32,140 nt of DNA, from assembly GCA_964372025.1 (NCBI GenBank), contig CAYJPF010000022.1, forward strand, positions 1 to 32,140, in the 5' to 3' direction. Under the pieces are notes generated by a model that worked only from the letters and a program-made list of their open reading frames with translations, ran no database searches and had not been told where the DNA came from. Each line of letters begins with the position of its first letter. The stretch's first letter is position 1. The position numbers were made by a program, and so were the translations under genes. Below, piece after piece: positions 15,709-23,141 of the stretch. The stretch comes from CAYJBP01 sp964372025 (GTDB lineage: Bacteria; Bacillota; Dehalobacteriia; UBA4068).

Positions 15709-16919
15709 GGGCTAAAATTCAACAGGGCTTTGCCTTTATTTTGGGCGACGAAAAGCGCCAGGCCTTTAGCATACCCTTGTTGGCCGTATTTTTAAGCCTT
15801 TTGGCAGGGGCTATTGTTTTTATGATTTTGGGCAAAAACCCACTTGAGGGCTATTTATCATTTTTGCAGGGCTCGGGGCTTTTTCCTAAGGAAAACTATG
15901 CAACCAAACGCAGCATGTTTACCGATTTTTTGGCCTTTGTAAACCTATGGACACCGATGATTTTTGCCTCTTTATCGGCCTGTGTGGCTTTAAGGGCAGG
16001 CTTTTTTAATATTGGGGTTTCCGGCCAAATGCTTTTTGCCGGCTTTATGGCTTCATTATTAATAGGGTACAGCCCCTTGCCGGCTCTTATAGCTAAGCCT
16101 TTGGTTATTTTGGTGGGCATGGCAGCCGGGGCAATTATTGCCGCTTTCATGGGCTTTTTAAAACATAAATGGAATATTAACGAAGTAGTTTCGGCAATTA
16201 TGTTCAATTATATCATCCGTTATATTACCAGCTTTTTTATCAAATACAAGCTTATCGATCCTCGCACCAGGCAATCGCAGGCGATTAGCGAAGAATCGCG
16301 CCTTAGCCTGATGGAAATGGAAATCGGCGCTTTAAAAATGGATATACCGCTGGCCATTTTTTTAGGGCTGGTTGTGGTAATTATTATCTATTTTCTCTTT
16401 GCCCGTACCCGTTTGGGCTTTGAGTTTATGGCTTTAGGCCAAAATAAATTGGCCGCCCAATATGTGGGCATTAATGTGGGCAAAACTACTATTATCAATT
16501 TATCTATATCCGGCGCATTAGCCGGTTTAGCAGGGGTTAGCTATTATCTGGGCTATTTGGGCTCTATACAGCCCGATGTATTGCCGCCCATGGGCTTTGA
16601 TTCTTTGGCCGTTTGCCTTTTGGGCAATTCCAATCCGCTGGGGGTTTTTGTGGCTTCATTTTTTATCAGCGTTATCGATAAAGGCAGCACCTATATGAGC
16701 TCCAGCATTGGGGTGCGGCAGGAAATTGGCTCCCTGATTACCGGCCTTATCCTGCTTTTTTCGGCTTGCGGCACCTATTTTAGATATCTGGCCGCCAAGG
16801 CCGATCCTAAAAACGAATCTAAAACCGAGCTGCCTGATGCATCAAAAAATCCGTCGCCACCGGCAGCGCAGCAAGCACAAGTGCAGCAAGATCAGCCGCA
16901 GCCGACAAAGGAGGATTAG
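15705..16919 (+). CDS. nupP: BMP-type nucleoside ABC transporter permease 1
   Basis: This 404-residue polytopic membrane protein of the BPD_transp_2 family (YufP/NupP-like) has about nine or ten hydrophobic segments. Family features include FFNIGVSGQMLFAGFMA, WNINEVVSAIMFNYI and the GLAGVSYYLGYLG segment. The last 40 or so residues form a hydrophilic tail rich in Pro, Gln, Lys and Asp, which is longer than needed for transport. The stop is one base before the start of the second permease, whose ribosome site (AAAGGAGG) lies inside this gene. Confidence 0.87.
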   Translation: MRAKIQQGFAFILGDEKRQAFSIPLLAVFLSLLAGAIVFMILGKNPLEGYLSFLQGSGLFPKENYATKRSMFTDFLAFVNLWTPMIFASLSACVALRAGFFNIGVSGQMLFAGFMASLLIGYSPLPALIAKPLVILVGMAAGAIIAAFMGFLKHKWNINEVVSAIMFNYIIRYITSFFIKYKLIDPRTRQSQAISEESRLSLMEMEIGALKMDIPLAIFLGLVVVIIIYFLFARTRLGFEFMALGQNKLAAQYVGINVGKTTIINLSISGALAGLAGVSYYLGYLGSIQPDVLPPMGFDSLAVCLLGNSNPLGVFVASFFISVIDKGSTYMSSSIGVRQEIGSLITGLILLFSACGTYFRYLAAKADPKNESKTELPDASKNPSPPAAQQAQVQQDQPQPTKED

Positions 16920-16920
16920 C

Positions 16921-17889
16921 ATGGATATTTTAAATACAATAATTATTGATGGCCTATCCTTTGCCTTGCCTTTATTTATTATGGCGATTGGCGGCATATA
17001 CTCCGAGCGTAGTGGGGTTTTAAACCTGGCTTTGGAGGGTTTGCAGGGTATGGGCGCATTTATTGGTGCTTTGGCAATTACCTTTATGAGCGGCCTTTTT
17101 ACGGTAGGTAGCCAGCTGCCTATGTATTTATCTTTTGGTTTTGCCATTTTAGGCGGAATGGCTTATGGCGCAGTACATGCTTGGCTATGCATACGTTTTA
17201 AGGCTAATCAAATTATTGCCAGCATTGTAATTAATACCTTGGCTATAGCCTTAACCGGCTTTTTAACCAGCCAGCTTAATGCTACTGTTTTTGGGGCGCC
17301 GGGCAATAGTTTAATGCTTAGCACCTCGCGCCGCTTTAGCATACCTTTTGTGTCGGAAATTCCTGTGCTGGGTTCATTTTTTACCAATATTTATCCTTTC
17401 GAGATAATTATTTTGGTGGTGGCGGTAATTGCCTGGTATTTTCTATACAAAACCCCTTTTGGCCTGCATTTGCGGGCTTGCGGCGATAATCCTCATGCGG
17501 TGGACGCTGCAGGCATTGATGTGGCCAAGGTACGTTTTAAGGCTTTGGTTATTTGCGGCGGATTATCGGCTATTGGCGGCATGAGCTTTGCTTATTCCAT
17601 ATCTGCCCAATTTGCACAAACCATTTATGTTGGCTATGGCTATTTAGCGATAGCAGCGCTTATCTTTGGCAACTGGAAAATCCTGCCCACCTTTGGCGCT
17701 TGTTTAATCTTTGGCTTTGCCCGCTCATCCGGTTTTGTGATGACTCAGGTTTGGCAATTGCCGGTAGCTTTTTCGGATATTTTTATGACCTTGCCTTATA
17801 TTGTTACGCTATTATTATTGATATTCTTTGCCAAAACCACCAGAGTACCCAAGGCCTTAGGCGAGATTTATGATAAAGGCAAGCGTTAA
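16921..17889 (+). CDS. nupQ: BMP-type nucleoside ABC transporter permease 2
   Basis: A 322-residue polytopic membrane protein, YufQ/NupQ-like, pairing with nupP in the importer. The start is the ATG at 16921, just after AAAGGAGG. The frame is open further upstream but overlaps nupP in another frame. Diagnostic segments are GGIYSERSGVLNLALEGL near the N-terminus, FKANQIIASIVINTLA and RACGDNPHAVDAAGIDV. It is the last gene of the operon in view. The lipoprotein that should deliver nucleosides is absent, and sequence soon becomes repetitive and gapped. Confidence 0.88.
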   Translation: MDILNTIIIDGLSFALPLFIMAIGGIYSERSGVLNLALEGLQGMGAFIGALAITFMSGLFTVGSQLPMYLSFGFAILGGMAYGAVHAWLCIRFKANQIIASIVINTLAIALTGFLTSQLNATVFGAPGNSLMLSTSRRFSIPFVSEIPVLGSFFTNIYPFEIIILVVAVIAWYFLYKTPFGLHLRACGDNPHAVDAAGIDVAKVRFKALVICGGLSAIGGMSFAYSISAQFAQTIYVGYGYLAIAALIFGNWKILPTFGACLIFGFARSSGFVMTQVWQLPVAFSDIFMTLPYIVTLLLLIFFAKTTRVPKALGEIYDKGKR

Positions 17890-17979
17890 TACTATAGTAT
17901 ATAATAAAAAAAAGGGGGGGCTATCGCAAAACTCCTTTTTTAAAGTTTTACTCAATTTTTTACAAAAAATTGCGGGGGG

Positions 17980-17996
17980 TTGGGGCAGAGCCCCAA
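17980..17996. repeat. Short GC-rich hairpin inside the split repeat
   Basis: TTGGGGC-AGA-GCCCCAA is a perfect seven-bp stem with a three-base loop. It follows a G-run and a 9-bp A/T stem (17953-17972). Similar GGGGC/GCCCC hairpins are common in bacterial intergenic repeats. Confidence 0.5.
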
Positions 17997-18002
17997 GGTC
18001 TT

Positions 18003-18068
18003 NNNNNNNNNNAACCCCCCCCCCCACACCCCCCACCAACCAACCCCCCACCCCCAAAAAAAACCCCG
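18003..18068. other. Assembly gap and low-complexity C-rich sequence
   Basis: Ten N at 18003-18012 are followed by about 55 bases of nearly pure C and A. This is most simply a scaffold join with poor sequence at the contig end. Frames running through it are artefacts, and the true gap length is unknown. Confidence 0.85.
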
Positions 18069-18069
18069 G

Positions 18070-18110
18070 GGGGCCGCAATCGCAAATATTTATATTTGCG
18101 ATAGCCCCCT
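18070..18110. repeat. Recurrent intergenic hairpin, copy 2 (variant arm)
   Basis: ATCGCAAATA (18079-18088) pairs with TATTTGCGAT (18093-18102), and the outer G-run pairs with CCCCC at 18105-18109. The left arm carries an extra CGCA compared with the other copies. T-rich sequence follows at 18111-18117. It lies between the convergent nupQ and DUF4956 genes. Confidence 0.65.
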
Positions 18111-18126
18111 ATTTTTTAATCAATAT

Positions 18127-18816
18127 TTAAAGCGAATTAGCAAATAATTCCTGCTTGGTAAGCACTATTTCCAAATTGCCATTACGAATTCTAATCTCGT
18201 CAATAAACTGCTTTTCCTGCGCTGCATCCTTTAAATCAACCTCATAACTCAACTTAAATAGGCTGCCCATGCCGGTGGTTTTCGAAGCCATCAAAGTGGC
18301 CGAATTGGTATAAGTTGCAAATAAATCATCAAAAACATCGGTATAATTTAGGTTTTCGGGGATGGTTATATGCAAGCTGCGATTATTATTTTTTTGCTCG
18401 CCAAAATTAGTAGCATTAAGCAAATACGAAAATAAGCAAGCAATTACCGAAAAAAGCACCGCATAACCAACATAGCCCATGCCTACGGCCAAGCCGGTGC
18501 CCATGGCTGTAAATACAGCCCCAATTTCCTTAGCAGTTCCCGGCACCGAACGAAAGCGCACTAAACTAAAAGCACCTGCCACAGCAACACCTGCACCAAT
18601 ATTGCCATTTACCATAATAATTACCATGGCCACTACTACCGGCAGCAAGGCTAAAGTCATTACAAAACCCTTGGTGCATTTGGTTTTATGAGTATAAACC
18701 TTAGCTGTTAAAATTCCTAGTAAAATAGCTGTTATCATGCAAATAAAAAATTGCGAAAAAGTAATAATTGCGGTATCTCCTGTATTAAATAAGCCGTTAA
18801 AAAGCTGATTAAGCAT
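18127..18816 (-). CDS. DUF4956 membrane protein, partner of VTC polymerase
   Basis: This 229-residue protein has four predicted membrane helices in its N-terminal 145 residues: the FFICMITAILLGIL, LALLPVVVAMVIIMV and MGYVGYAVLFSVIA regions and the Gly/Ala-rich segment. GAFSLVRFRSVPGTAKEI is the diagnostic DUF4956 signature. The soluble C-terminal domain (about 146-229) follows. DUF4956 genes are regularly found next to VTC-domain genes. Here it overlaps the end of the VTC gene by eight bases and has its own AAAGGAG. A role in polyphosphate synthesis or translocation at the membrane is inferred from this pairing. Confidence 0.88.
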   Translation of the reverse strand: MLNQLFNGLFNTGDTAIITFSQFFICMITAILLGILTAKVYTHKTKCTKGFVMTLALLPVVVAMVIIMVNGNIGAGVAVAGAFSLVRFRSVPGTAKEIGAVFTAMGTGLAVGMGYVGYAVLFSVIACLFSYLLNATNFGEQKNNNRSLHITIPENLNYTDVFDDLFATYTNSATLMASKTTGMGSLFKLSYEVDLKDAAQEKQFIDEIRIRNGNLEIVLTKQELFANSL

Positions 18817-19537
18817 TTAATAATCTCCTTTGATCTGCTAAGTATTGGGGTAAAATATATTGGTTATAACCCTTGCCATATTTAGAAAAAGATATCCGAT
18901 AAATCTCATTTTCCTTAAGGAAATTTAAAAACCAAAAAGGTAGGCCTTGTACAGTTTTTACTTCCATTAATACATATTGATCGCTTAAAATGGGCAAGTC
19001 CTGCTCGCTATCATAAAGCGATACATCATTATTGCGCATCTTAATTTTAAAATCAAAAGTCATCCTAAAATTATCATCCTCATGCGAAAAATAAGCTTCG
19101 CGCTCATAGGATAGATATACGCGCGGGGTAAGATCTTCAAAAGTGCTCTTAAAATAGTCTATTTCCTTATGAATTTGGCTGGGCTGCTCGGGCTCGGCCC
19201 CCTCTAAAAGATAGGCAAAGGCCTTGCTTTGCTCGGCCGAAATCCGTCTTTTATAGACCACGCCATTGTACTTTTTCTTAAGCTCGATAAAAGCCGGCGA
19301 ATCGGCTTGCGGCTCGCCATAAATGCGCAGGCGCAATTTTTCCTTATAGCGGGGTTTTTCCAGCGAATGCCTAATTACGCGATAATCCTCTGTATCAAAA
19401 TATATATTAGATATTTTATGGCGGCCATATTTATCTAATTCCATATGCGGACTAAAATAGTCGCATAGTTTTTGGTATTGCTCGGTGGTAAGCATATACT
19501 TTAATTCCATTCTTTCAAAGATGTTTTGAATAGCCAT
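18809..19537 (-). CDS. VTC-domain polyphosphate polymerase
   Basis: A 242-residue cytoplasmic enzyme of the VTC/triphosphate-tunnel fold, which in characterised members extends polyphosphate from ATP. Conserved basic and acidic tunnel residues can be seen: ERMELKYML at the start, IYFDTEDY, YKEKLRLRIYG, AFIELKKKY followed by VYKRR, LSYEREAYF, FDFKI and VLMEVKT (the late glutamate and lysine strand). Length fits a stand-alone VTC catalytic domain. AAGGAG precedes the ATG. It leads a two-gene operon with DUF4956. The upstream region carries a strong PhoP-box-like triple repeat. Confidence 0.87.
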   Translation of the reverse strand: MAIQNIFERMELKYMLTTEQYQKLCDYFSPHMELDKYGRHKISNIYFDTEDYRVIRHSLEKPRYKEKLRLRIYGEPQADSPAFIELKKKYNGVVYKRRISAEQSKAFAYLLEGAEPEQPSQIHKEIDYFKSTFEDLTPRVYLSYEREAYFSHEDDNFRMTFDFKIKMRNNDVSLYDSEQDLPILSDQYVLMEVKTVQGLPFWFLNFLKENEIYRISFSKYGKGYNQYILPQYLADQRRLLNA

Positions 19538-19568
19538 CTAATTTCACTCCTTTTAATGTGTATTTTAC

Positions 19569-19574
19569 AGTATA
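19569..19574 (-). promoter_or_regulatory. -10 element of the VTC operon
   Basis: TATACT on the minus strand (19574-19569), 32 bases before the ATG. The place for a -35 holds CCACTT, a poor match. That fits a promoter that relies on an activator bound to the repeats at 19604-19631. Confidence 0.5.
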
Positions 19575-19603
19575 CGGATTGCGATGTAAAAAAGTGGGGT
19601 ATT

Positions 19604-19631
19604 TGTTAAATTTTTGTTAAATTTTTGTAAA
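19604..19631 (-). promoter_or_regulatory. PhoP-box-like triple repeat before the polyphosphate genes
   Basis: On the minus strand the hexamers TTTACA (19631-19626), TTAACA (19620-19615) and TTAACA (19609-19604) repeat every 11 bases. This is the spacing and sequence of the Gram-positive PhoP box, TT(A/T/C)ACA. They lie 30 bases upstream of the TATACT -10. On the plus strand they would be far from the coaX start, so the VTC operon is the better target. Confidence 0.6.
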
Positions 19632-19697
19632 AAACTTAATTATCGATGATTAAAGCCTTTGGCAAAGGAAATTAACCCCTAAATGGAGAAAATCTAT

Positions 19698-19703
19698 TAT
19701 AAT
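19698..19703 (+). promoter_or_regulatory. -10 element of coaX
   Basis: TATAAT 26 bases before the coaX ATG. No good -35 lies 17 bases upstream (ACCCCT at 19675-19680), so only the -10 is called. Confidence 0.4.
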
Positions 19704-19728
19704 TAAGTTTTAGCCAAAGGAGTTTTTT

Positions 19729-20502
19729 ATGCTATTAGCTTTAGATTGCGGTAATACCCATATTGTGCTGGGCATTTATCAGGATGATCAATTATTATGC
19801 CATTTTAGGTTAGCCAGCGATGCTAAGCGCACCGAGGATGAGTATATGGCGCTTTTATATGGCCTTTTACATAGCAAGGATTTGGATTTGGCCGATATAA
19901 AGGCCATGATTATCGGTTCGGTAGTGCCGGATTTGGAATTTATTCTTTTTAAGATGGCCGAAAAATACTTTAATCTAATCCCGATTTTGGTTAATGATCA
20001 AAGCGATACCGGCATCAATATCAAGCTAACCAATCCCGGCGAAATGGGTGCCGATCGCCTAATTAATGCGGTGGCTGCTCATCATTTTTATCAGGGCGAT
20101 TTAATTATCATAGATTTTGGCACAGCCACCACCTATGATTATGTAACCGCCGCCGGCGATTATTTAGGTGGGGCTATTACCCCGGGCATCGAGATTTCGC
20201 GGCGGGCGCTTTTTGATCGGGCGGCGCGTTTAGCCCATATTCCGATGCAGTATCCGCCCCATGCGGTGGGCCGTAATACGGCCGAAAGTGTGCAATCGGG
20301 CACGCTTTGGGGCTTTGGTGGCCAGGTAGATAATATTGTGGCCAAAATGCGCGAAGAAATGGGATCTAAGCCCATGATTATTGCCACCGGCGGCCTGGCC
20401 TCGTTTATTGCCCCTTATACCAAGGAAATTAATGAGGTAAATAATTTGCTAACCCTAGAGGGCTTGCGCCTTATTTATCAAAGGATGGTTAAAGATGAGT
20501 AA
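19729..20502 (+). CDS. coaX: Type III pantothenate kinase
   Basis: CoaX catalyses the first step of coenzyme A synthesis, phosphorylating pantothenate with ATP in the cytoplasm. The 257-residue sequence has the ASKHA ATP-binding motif ALDCGNTHIVLGIY at the N-terminus. The conserved GADRLINAVAA, IIDFGTATTYD and YLGGAITPGIEIS segments follow, then the GRNTAESVQSG region and the late ATGGLA glycine motif. Length and motifs are standard. CCAAAGGAG precedes the ATG. Its end overlaps the next lipoprotein gene by eight bases. Confidence 0.95.
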   Translation: MLLALDCGNTHIVLGIYQDDQLLCHFRLASDAKRTEDEYMALLYGLLHSKDLDLADIKAMIIGSVVPDLEFILFKMAEKYFNLIPILVNDQSDTGINIKLTNPGEMGADRLINAVAAHHFYQGDLIIIDFGTATTYDYVTAAGDYLGGAITPGIEISRRALFDRAARLAHIPMQYPPHAVGRNTAESVQSGTLWGFGGQVDNIVAKMREEMGSKPMIIATGGLASFIAPYTKEINEVNNLLTLEGLRLIYQRMVKDE

Positions 20503-21028
20503 AAAGCTATTGGCGATTATTTTACTATTTACCCTGCTAAGCGGCTGCTTGATGGAGCCTAAGGATAATAATCCCGAGCATATAGCGGCTATCCCTTATA
20601 CTTTTAGCGGCCAAAGCGAGGATAATCTTTGGCAAATAAAGCTTAATATTCGCGAGATTGATGATGATGACTTAACCCATTTAGGCGAGCTACCAGATAA
20701 GGTGGAGGCCGAGCAGCTAAGCGAGGGCTGGCGCAGTGTGCTTAGCATTGGCTATCTAGGCGAGGCTTTATTGGAGGAAGTGGAGTTTACCATGGGCGAT
20801 GGCACGGCCTGGGTTTTAAGCGGTAGCCAAAAAATGGCTACTACCGCCCAAGATTTTACCGCTTTATTCGATTTAAACACCGATTTAGGCGGCCTATTTT
20901 ATAGCAAAGATGGCTATATCGGCGGGCCAATCCCCCCTTTAGACGAGCAATTTGAATTTGAAATAGAAGCCAAAACCATAGATGGTCAAAGGCTAAAGGC
21001 CAGCTTTATGGTGGCCGTTGAATTATAA
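20495..21028 (+). CDS. Hypothetical lipoprotein
   Basis: A 177-residue protein with a short basic N-terminus, a hydrophobic stretch and the lipobox LSGC (Cys18), so it should be anchored outside the membrane. The mature part is acidic with alternating beta-like segments. I recognise no domain or catalytic motif. It overlaps the 3' end of coaX by eight bases and is followed 36 bases later by the CAP protein gene. It is probably co-transcribed with both, but there is no evident link to pantothenate metabolism. Confidence 0.75.
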   Translation: MSKKLLAIILLFTLLSGCLMEPKDNNPEHIAAIPYTFSGQSEDNLWQIKLNIREIDDDDLTHLGELPDKVEAEQLSEGWRSVLSIGYLGEALLEEVEFTMGDGTAWVLSGSQKMATTAQDFTALFDLNTDLGGLFYSKDGYIGGPIPPLDEQFEFEIEAKTIDGQRLKASFMVAVEL

Positions 21029-21064
21029 TGACGCAAGGCACTAGCTATCAAAAAGGAGCATAAA

Positions 21065-22180
21065 ATGCGTAAATTATTAACTTTAGTTTTAAGCCTGCTT
21101 TTGCTGGCAAGCTTTAGTCAAGCGGCTTTAGCCGATGCCAATATCGAGATTTTTGTAAATGGCGAGCAGCTTTTAAGCGATGTAGATCCGATTATCGAAG
21201 ATGGCAGCACCTTAGTGCCGGTACGGGTTATTACCGAAAAGCTGGGCGCTGTGGTAGAATGGGATGCTACCGATCGGCGGGTAGATATTTATTGGCAGCA
21301 AAGCCATATTTCGCTTTTGATTAATGATCCTTTGGCCTATGTGGATTTAGTTGCCTACGAGCTAGCGGTGCCGGCCAGAATTGTGGACGACCGCACCATG
21401 GTGCCTTTGCGTTTTATTGGCGAAACGATGGGGGCTACGGTTAGCTGGGATGCTGTAAGCCGCAGCGTTTTTGTGGATTTGGACGCCGCCACAACACCTG
21501 CGCCTCCAACAGAGCCTTTGCCAACCGATTTGCCGGATAATCCCGATTTGGCGCAAATTAAAGAGCAGCTATTGGCTATTTTTAATGAGCAAAGGGCAAA
21601 ATCGAATTTAGCGCCTTTAATCGAGGTAGAGCAGCTTAGCAATTTGGCACAATCCCAGGCGGCGGCAGCATCTATAGCCGGCGATATTAGCAATTTGGAT
21701 GATGCCGATTTGCTTAGCGAGCAGACTACTCTTTATGGGGTATATAGCAGCCATCAAATTATTAGCAAAGGCTATCCCGATGCGGGAGCTATTGCCGATG
21801 CCATGCAAGATACCGTTTTAGGCGGGGCATTTTTAAGCGCCGATGCTACTTTTATCGGCTTAGGTTTTTATAAGCCAACCGCCGAGGGCAATGCCGATAT
21901 TATTGCCGTGGCCGAAATTGTAAATGGCGGAGGATTTTTTATTGGCGAGGATAGGCTTAGCACTGATCAGGCTAATTTGCAGCTAAACGGCTATGCCAAT
22001 GGCCAAACCTTGCTTAGTGTATATTTGCTGGCCGATGATCAAACTTATTTAACCCGCAAAAGTTATCCTTTATCGGTGGCGGCCGATGGTGCTTTTAGTT
22101 TAGAAATTAGCTTTGAGCAAAGCGGTAATTATGCTTTGGTTTTGGGCGAAGATATTGTTTATGTAGATTATCATATTTAA
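21065..22180 (+). CDS. Secreted CAP-domain protein with copper-amine-oxidase-type N-terminal repeats
   Basis: A 371-residue exported protein. Residues 1-23 form a signal peptide (MRKLL, a leucine-rich core, then ALADA). Residues about 26-142 resemble the Cu_amine_oxidN1 domain in two repeats: STLVPVRVITEKLGAVVEWD followed by RTMVPLRFIGETMGATVSWD. A Pro/Thr linker leads to residues about 165-290, similar to the CAP/SCP fold (IFNEQRAKSNLAPL and LSNLAQSQAA at its start). The CAP part lacks an easily recognised His/Glu cluster. A C-terminal beta-rich tail ends the protein. The N-terminal repeats are cell-surface modules in Clostridia and do not imply amine oxidation. AAAGGAG lies before the ATG. 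Confidence 0.8.
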   Translation: MRKLLTLVLSLLLLASFSQAALADANIEIFVNGEQLLSDVDPIIEDGSTLVPVRVITEKLGAVVEWDATDRRVDIYWQQSHISLLINDPLAYVDLVAYELAVPARIVDDRTMVPLRFIGETMGATVSWDAVSRSVFVDLDAATTPAPPTEPLPTDLPDNPDLAQIKEQLLAIFNEQRAKSNLAPLIEVEQLSNLAQSQAAAASIAGDISNLDDADLLSEQTTLYGVYSSHQIISKGYPDAGAIADAMQDTVLGGAFLSADATFIGLGFYKPTAEGNADIIAVAEIVNGGGFFIGEDRLSTDQANLQLNGYANGQTLLSVYLLADDQTYLTRKSYPLSVAADGAFSLEISFEQSGNYALVLGEDIVYVDYHI

Positions 22181-22204
22181 AATTGCAATTTCATAATAAA
22201 AAGC

Positions 22205-22233
22205 TTTACAAAATTACCGGAATATGATATTAT
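22205..22233 (+). promoter_or_regulatory. Promoter of rpmE
   Basis: -35 TTTACA (22205-22210), a 17-base spacer and -10 TATTAT (22228-22233). Confidence 0.65.
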
Positions 22234-22286
22234 ATTAGGGCGGCTTATGAGTCGTTAATTTGGATTTGAGTAAAGAGGTGAACCAG

Positions 22287-22487
22287 ATGAAACAGGGCAT
22301 CCATCCCAATTATCAGGAAGTAGATGTTAGCTGCTCTTGCGGCAATAGCTTCAAAACCGGCTCTACCAAAAAGGAAATCAAAGTAGAGGTTTGCTCTCAA
22401 TGCCATCCTTTTTATACCGGCTCTAAGCGTTTATTGGTAGAAGAAGGCGGCCGAGTAGATAAATTTAAGAAAAAATACGGTCTATAA
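22287..22487 (+). CDS. rpmE: 50S ribosomal protein L31, zinc-ribbon type
   Basis: A 66-residue large-subunit ribosomal protein. I place the start at the ATG at 22287, giving MKQGIHPNY, because AGAGGTGA lies just upstream. The TTG at 22260 adds nine residues unknown in the family. The two metal-binding pairs are present, CSCG near the N-terminus and CSQCHPFYTG in the middle, so this is the zinc-holding (C+) form and a possible zinc reserve. No Zur-type palindrome is seen before it. The recurrent hairpin with a T-run ends the gene. Confidence 0.95.
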   Translation: MKQGIHPNYQEVDVSCSCGNSFKTGSTKKEIKVEVCSQCHPFYTGSKRLLVEEGGRVDKFKKKYGL

Positions 22488-22509
22488 ATCATTACCTGAT
22501 ATGGCAATG

Positions 22510-22552
22510 GGGGCTGTCGCAAATAAAAATATTTGCGACAGCCCCTTTTATT
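22510..22552 (+). terminator. Recurrent intergenic hairpin, copy 3, as rpmE terminator
   Basis: GGGGCTGTCGCAAATA (22510-22525) pairs perfectly with TATTTGCGACAGCCCC (22530-22545) over a four-base AAAA loop and runs into TTTTATT. Compared with copy 1, both arms carry the compensating change TAT to TGT and ATA to ACA, so the pairing is conserved. Confidence 0.85.
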
Positions 22553-22583
22553 GTTATTATTTTTTTAAATATCGCAATTTTAA

Positions 22584-22612
22584 TTGACATTGTCTACAGA
22601 TTATGACATAAT
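22584..22612 (+). promoter_or_regulatory. Promoter of the DUF805 gene
   Basis: -35 TTGACA (22584-22589), a 17-base spacer and -10 CATAAT (22607-22612). Confidence 0.65.
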
Positions 22613-22650
22613 ATTATGGTTGAATAATCACATAAAGGAGGTGTTTTGCA

Positions 22651-23016
22651 ATGCAATGGTTTATATATGTAGTTAAGGATAATTATATGAATTTTTACGG
22701 CCGTGCTCGCCGTACCGAGTACTGGATGTTTGTTCTTATAAATATGCTTATTGGTGCGCTTTTGGGTATATTAAGCTGGTTTTTAGGTACCATTGGCATA
22801 GTTTTGGCTAATCTTTATAGCTTGGCTGTACTTTTGCCGGGCTTAGCTTTATCCGTGCGCCGTTTGCATGATATCAATAAATCTTGGCCTTGGATTTTTA
22901 TCAATTTCATCCCGATTGCCGGTACAATTTGGTATTTAATTTTAATGTGCACCGCAGGTAATCAAGGCGATAATCAATATGGCCCTGATCCTAAAGCTAA
23001 TGATTATGTAGCTTAA
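22651..23016 (+). CDS. DUF805 family membrane protein
   Basis: A 121-residue inner-membrane protein with about three or four hydrophobic segments. The family signature is clear: NFYGRARRTEYWMFVL near the N-terminus, ALSVRRLHDINKSWPWI in the middle, and a C-terminal GDNQYGPDP. The molecular function of DUF805 is unknown. The gene has its own promoter, an AGGAGG site and a strong terminator, so it is a single transcription unit. Confidence 0.85.
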   Translation: MQWFIYVVKDNYMNFYGRARRTEYWMFVLINMLIGALLGILSWFLGTIGIVLANLYSLAVLLPGLALSVRRLHDINKSWPWIFINFIPIAGTIWYLILMCTAGNQGDNQYGPDPKANDYVA

Positions 23017-23046
23017 GATATTATATTTACATATCATAATAATCAT

Positions 23047-23099
23047 AAAACCCCTTGTTTACCATCAGCATTATGCCAACGGTAAACAAGGGGTTTTTT
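23047..23099. terminator. Bidirectional terminator between DUF805 and the acd gene
   Basis: AAAACCCCTTGTTTACC (23047-23063) pairs perfectly with GGTAAACAAGGGGTTTT (23081-23097) over a 17-base loop. A run of six T follows on the plus strand, with four T at the end on the minus strand. It serves two convergent genes. Confidence 0.85.
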
Positions 23100-23141
23100 A
23101 GTAGCTATTCTTTTTTAAAAAACCAAAACTTTTTTACTTTT

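Larger units (their letters stand above)
17914..18110. repeat. Recurrent hairpin split by inserted sequence
   Basis: The left arm GGGGGGGCTATCGCAAA (17914-17930) and the right arm TTTGCGATAGCCCCC (18095-18109) are the two halves of the recurrent hairpin, here about 165 bases apart. Between them are CAATTTTTT/AAAAAATTG (17953-17972), TTGGGGC-AGA-GCCCCAA (17980-17996), ten N (18003-18012) and C-rich sequence. It looks like a small element with terminal inverted repeats, but the gap and base quality make this uncertain. Confidence 0.45.

Noticed and set aside
17857..18130. Frames running through the N run
   Set aside because: They contain unknown residues and Pro/Gly runs from C-rich low-quality sequence.
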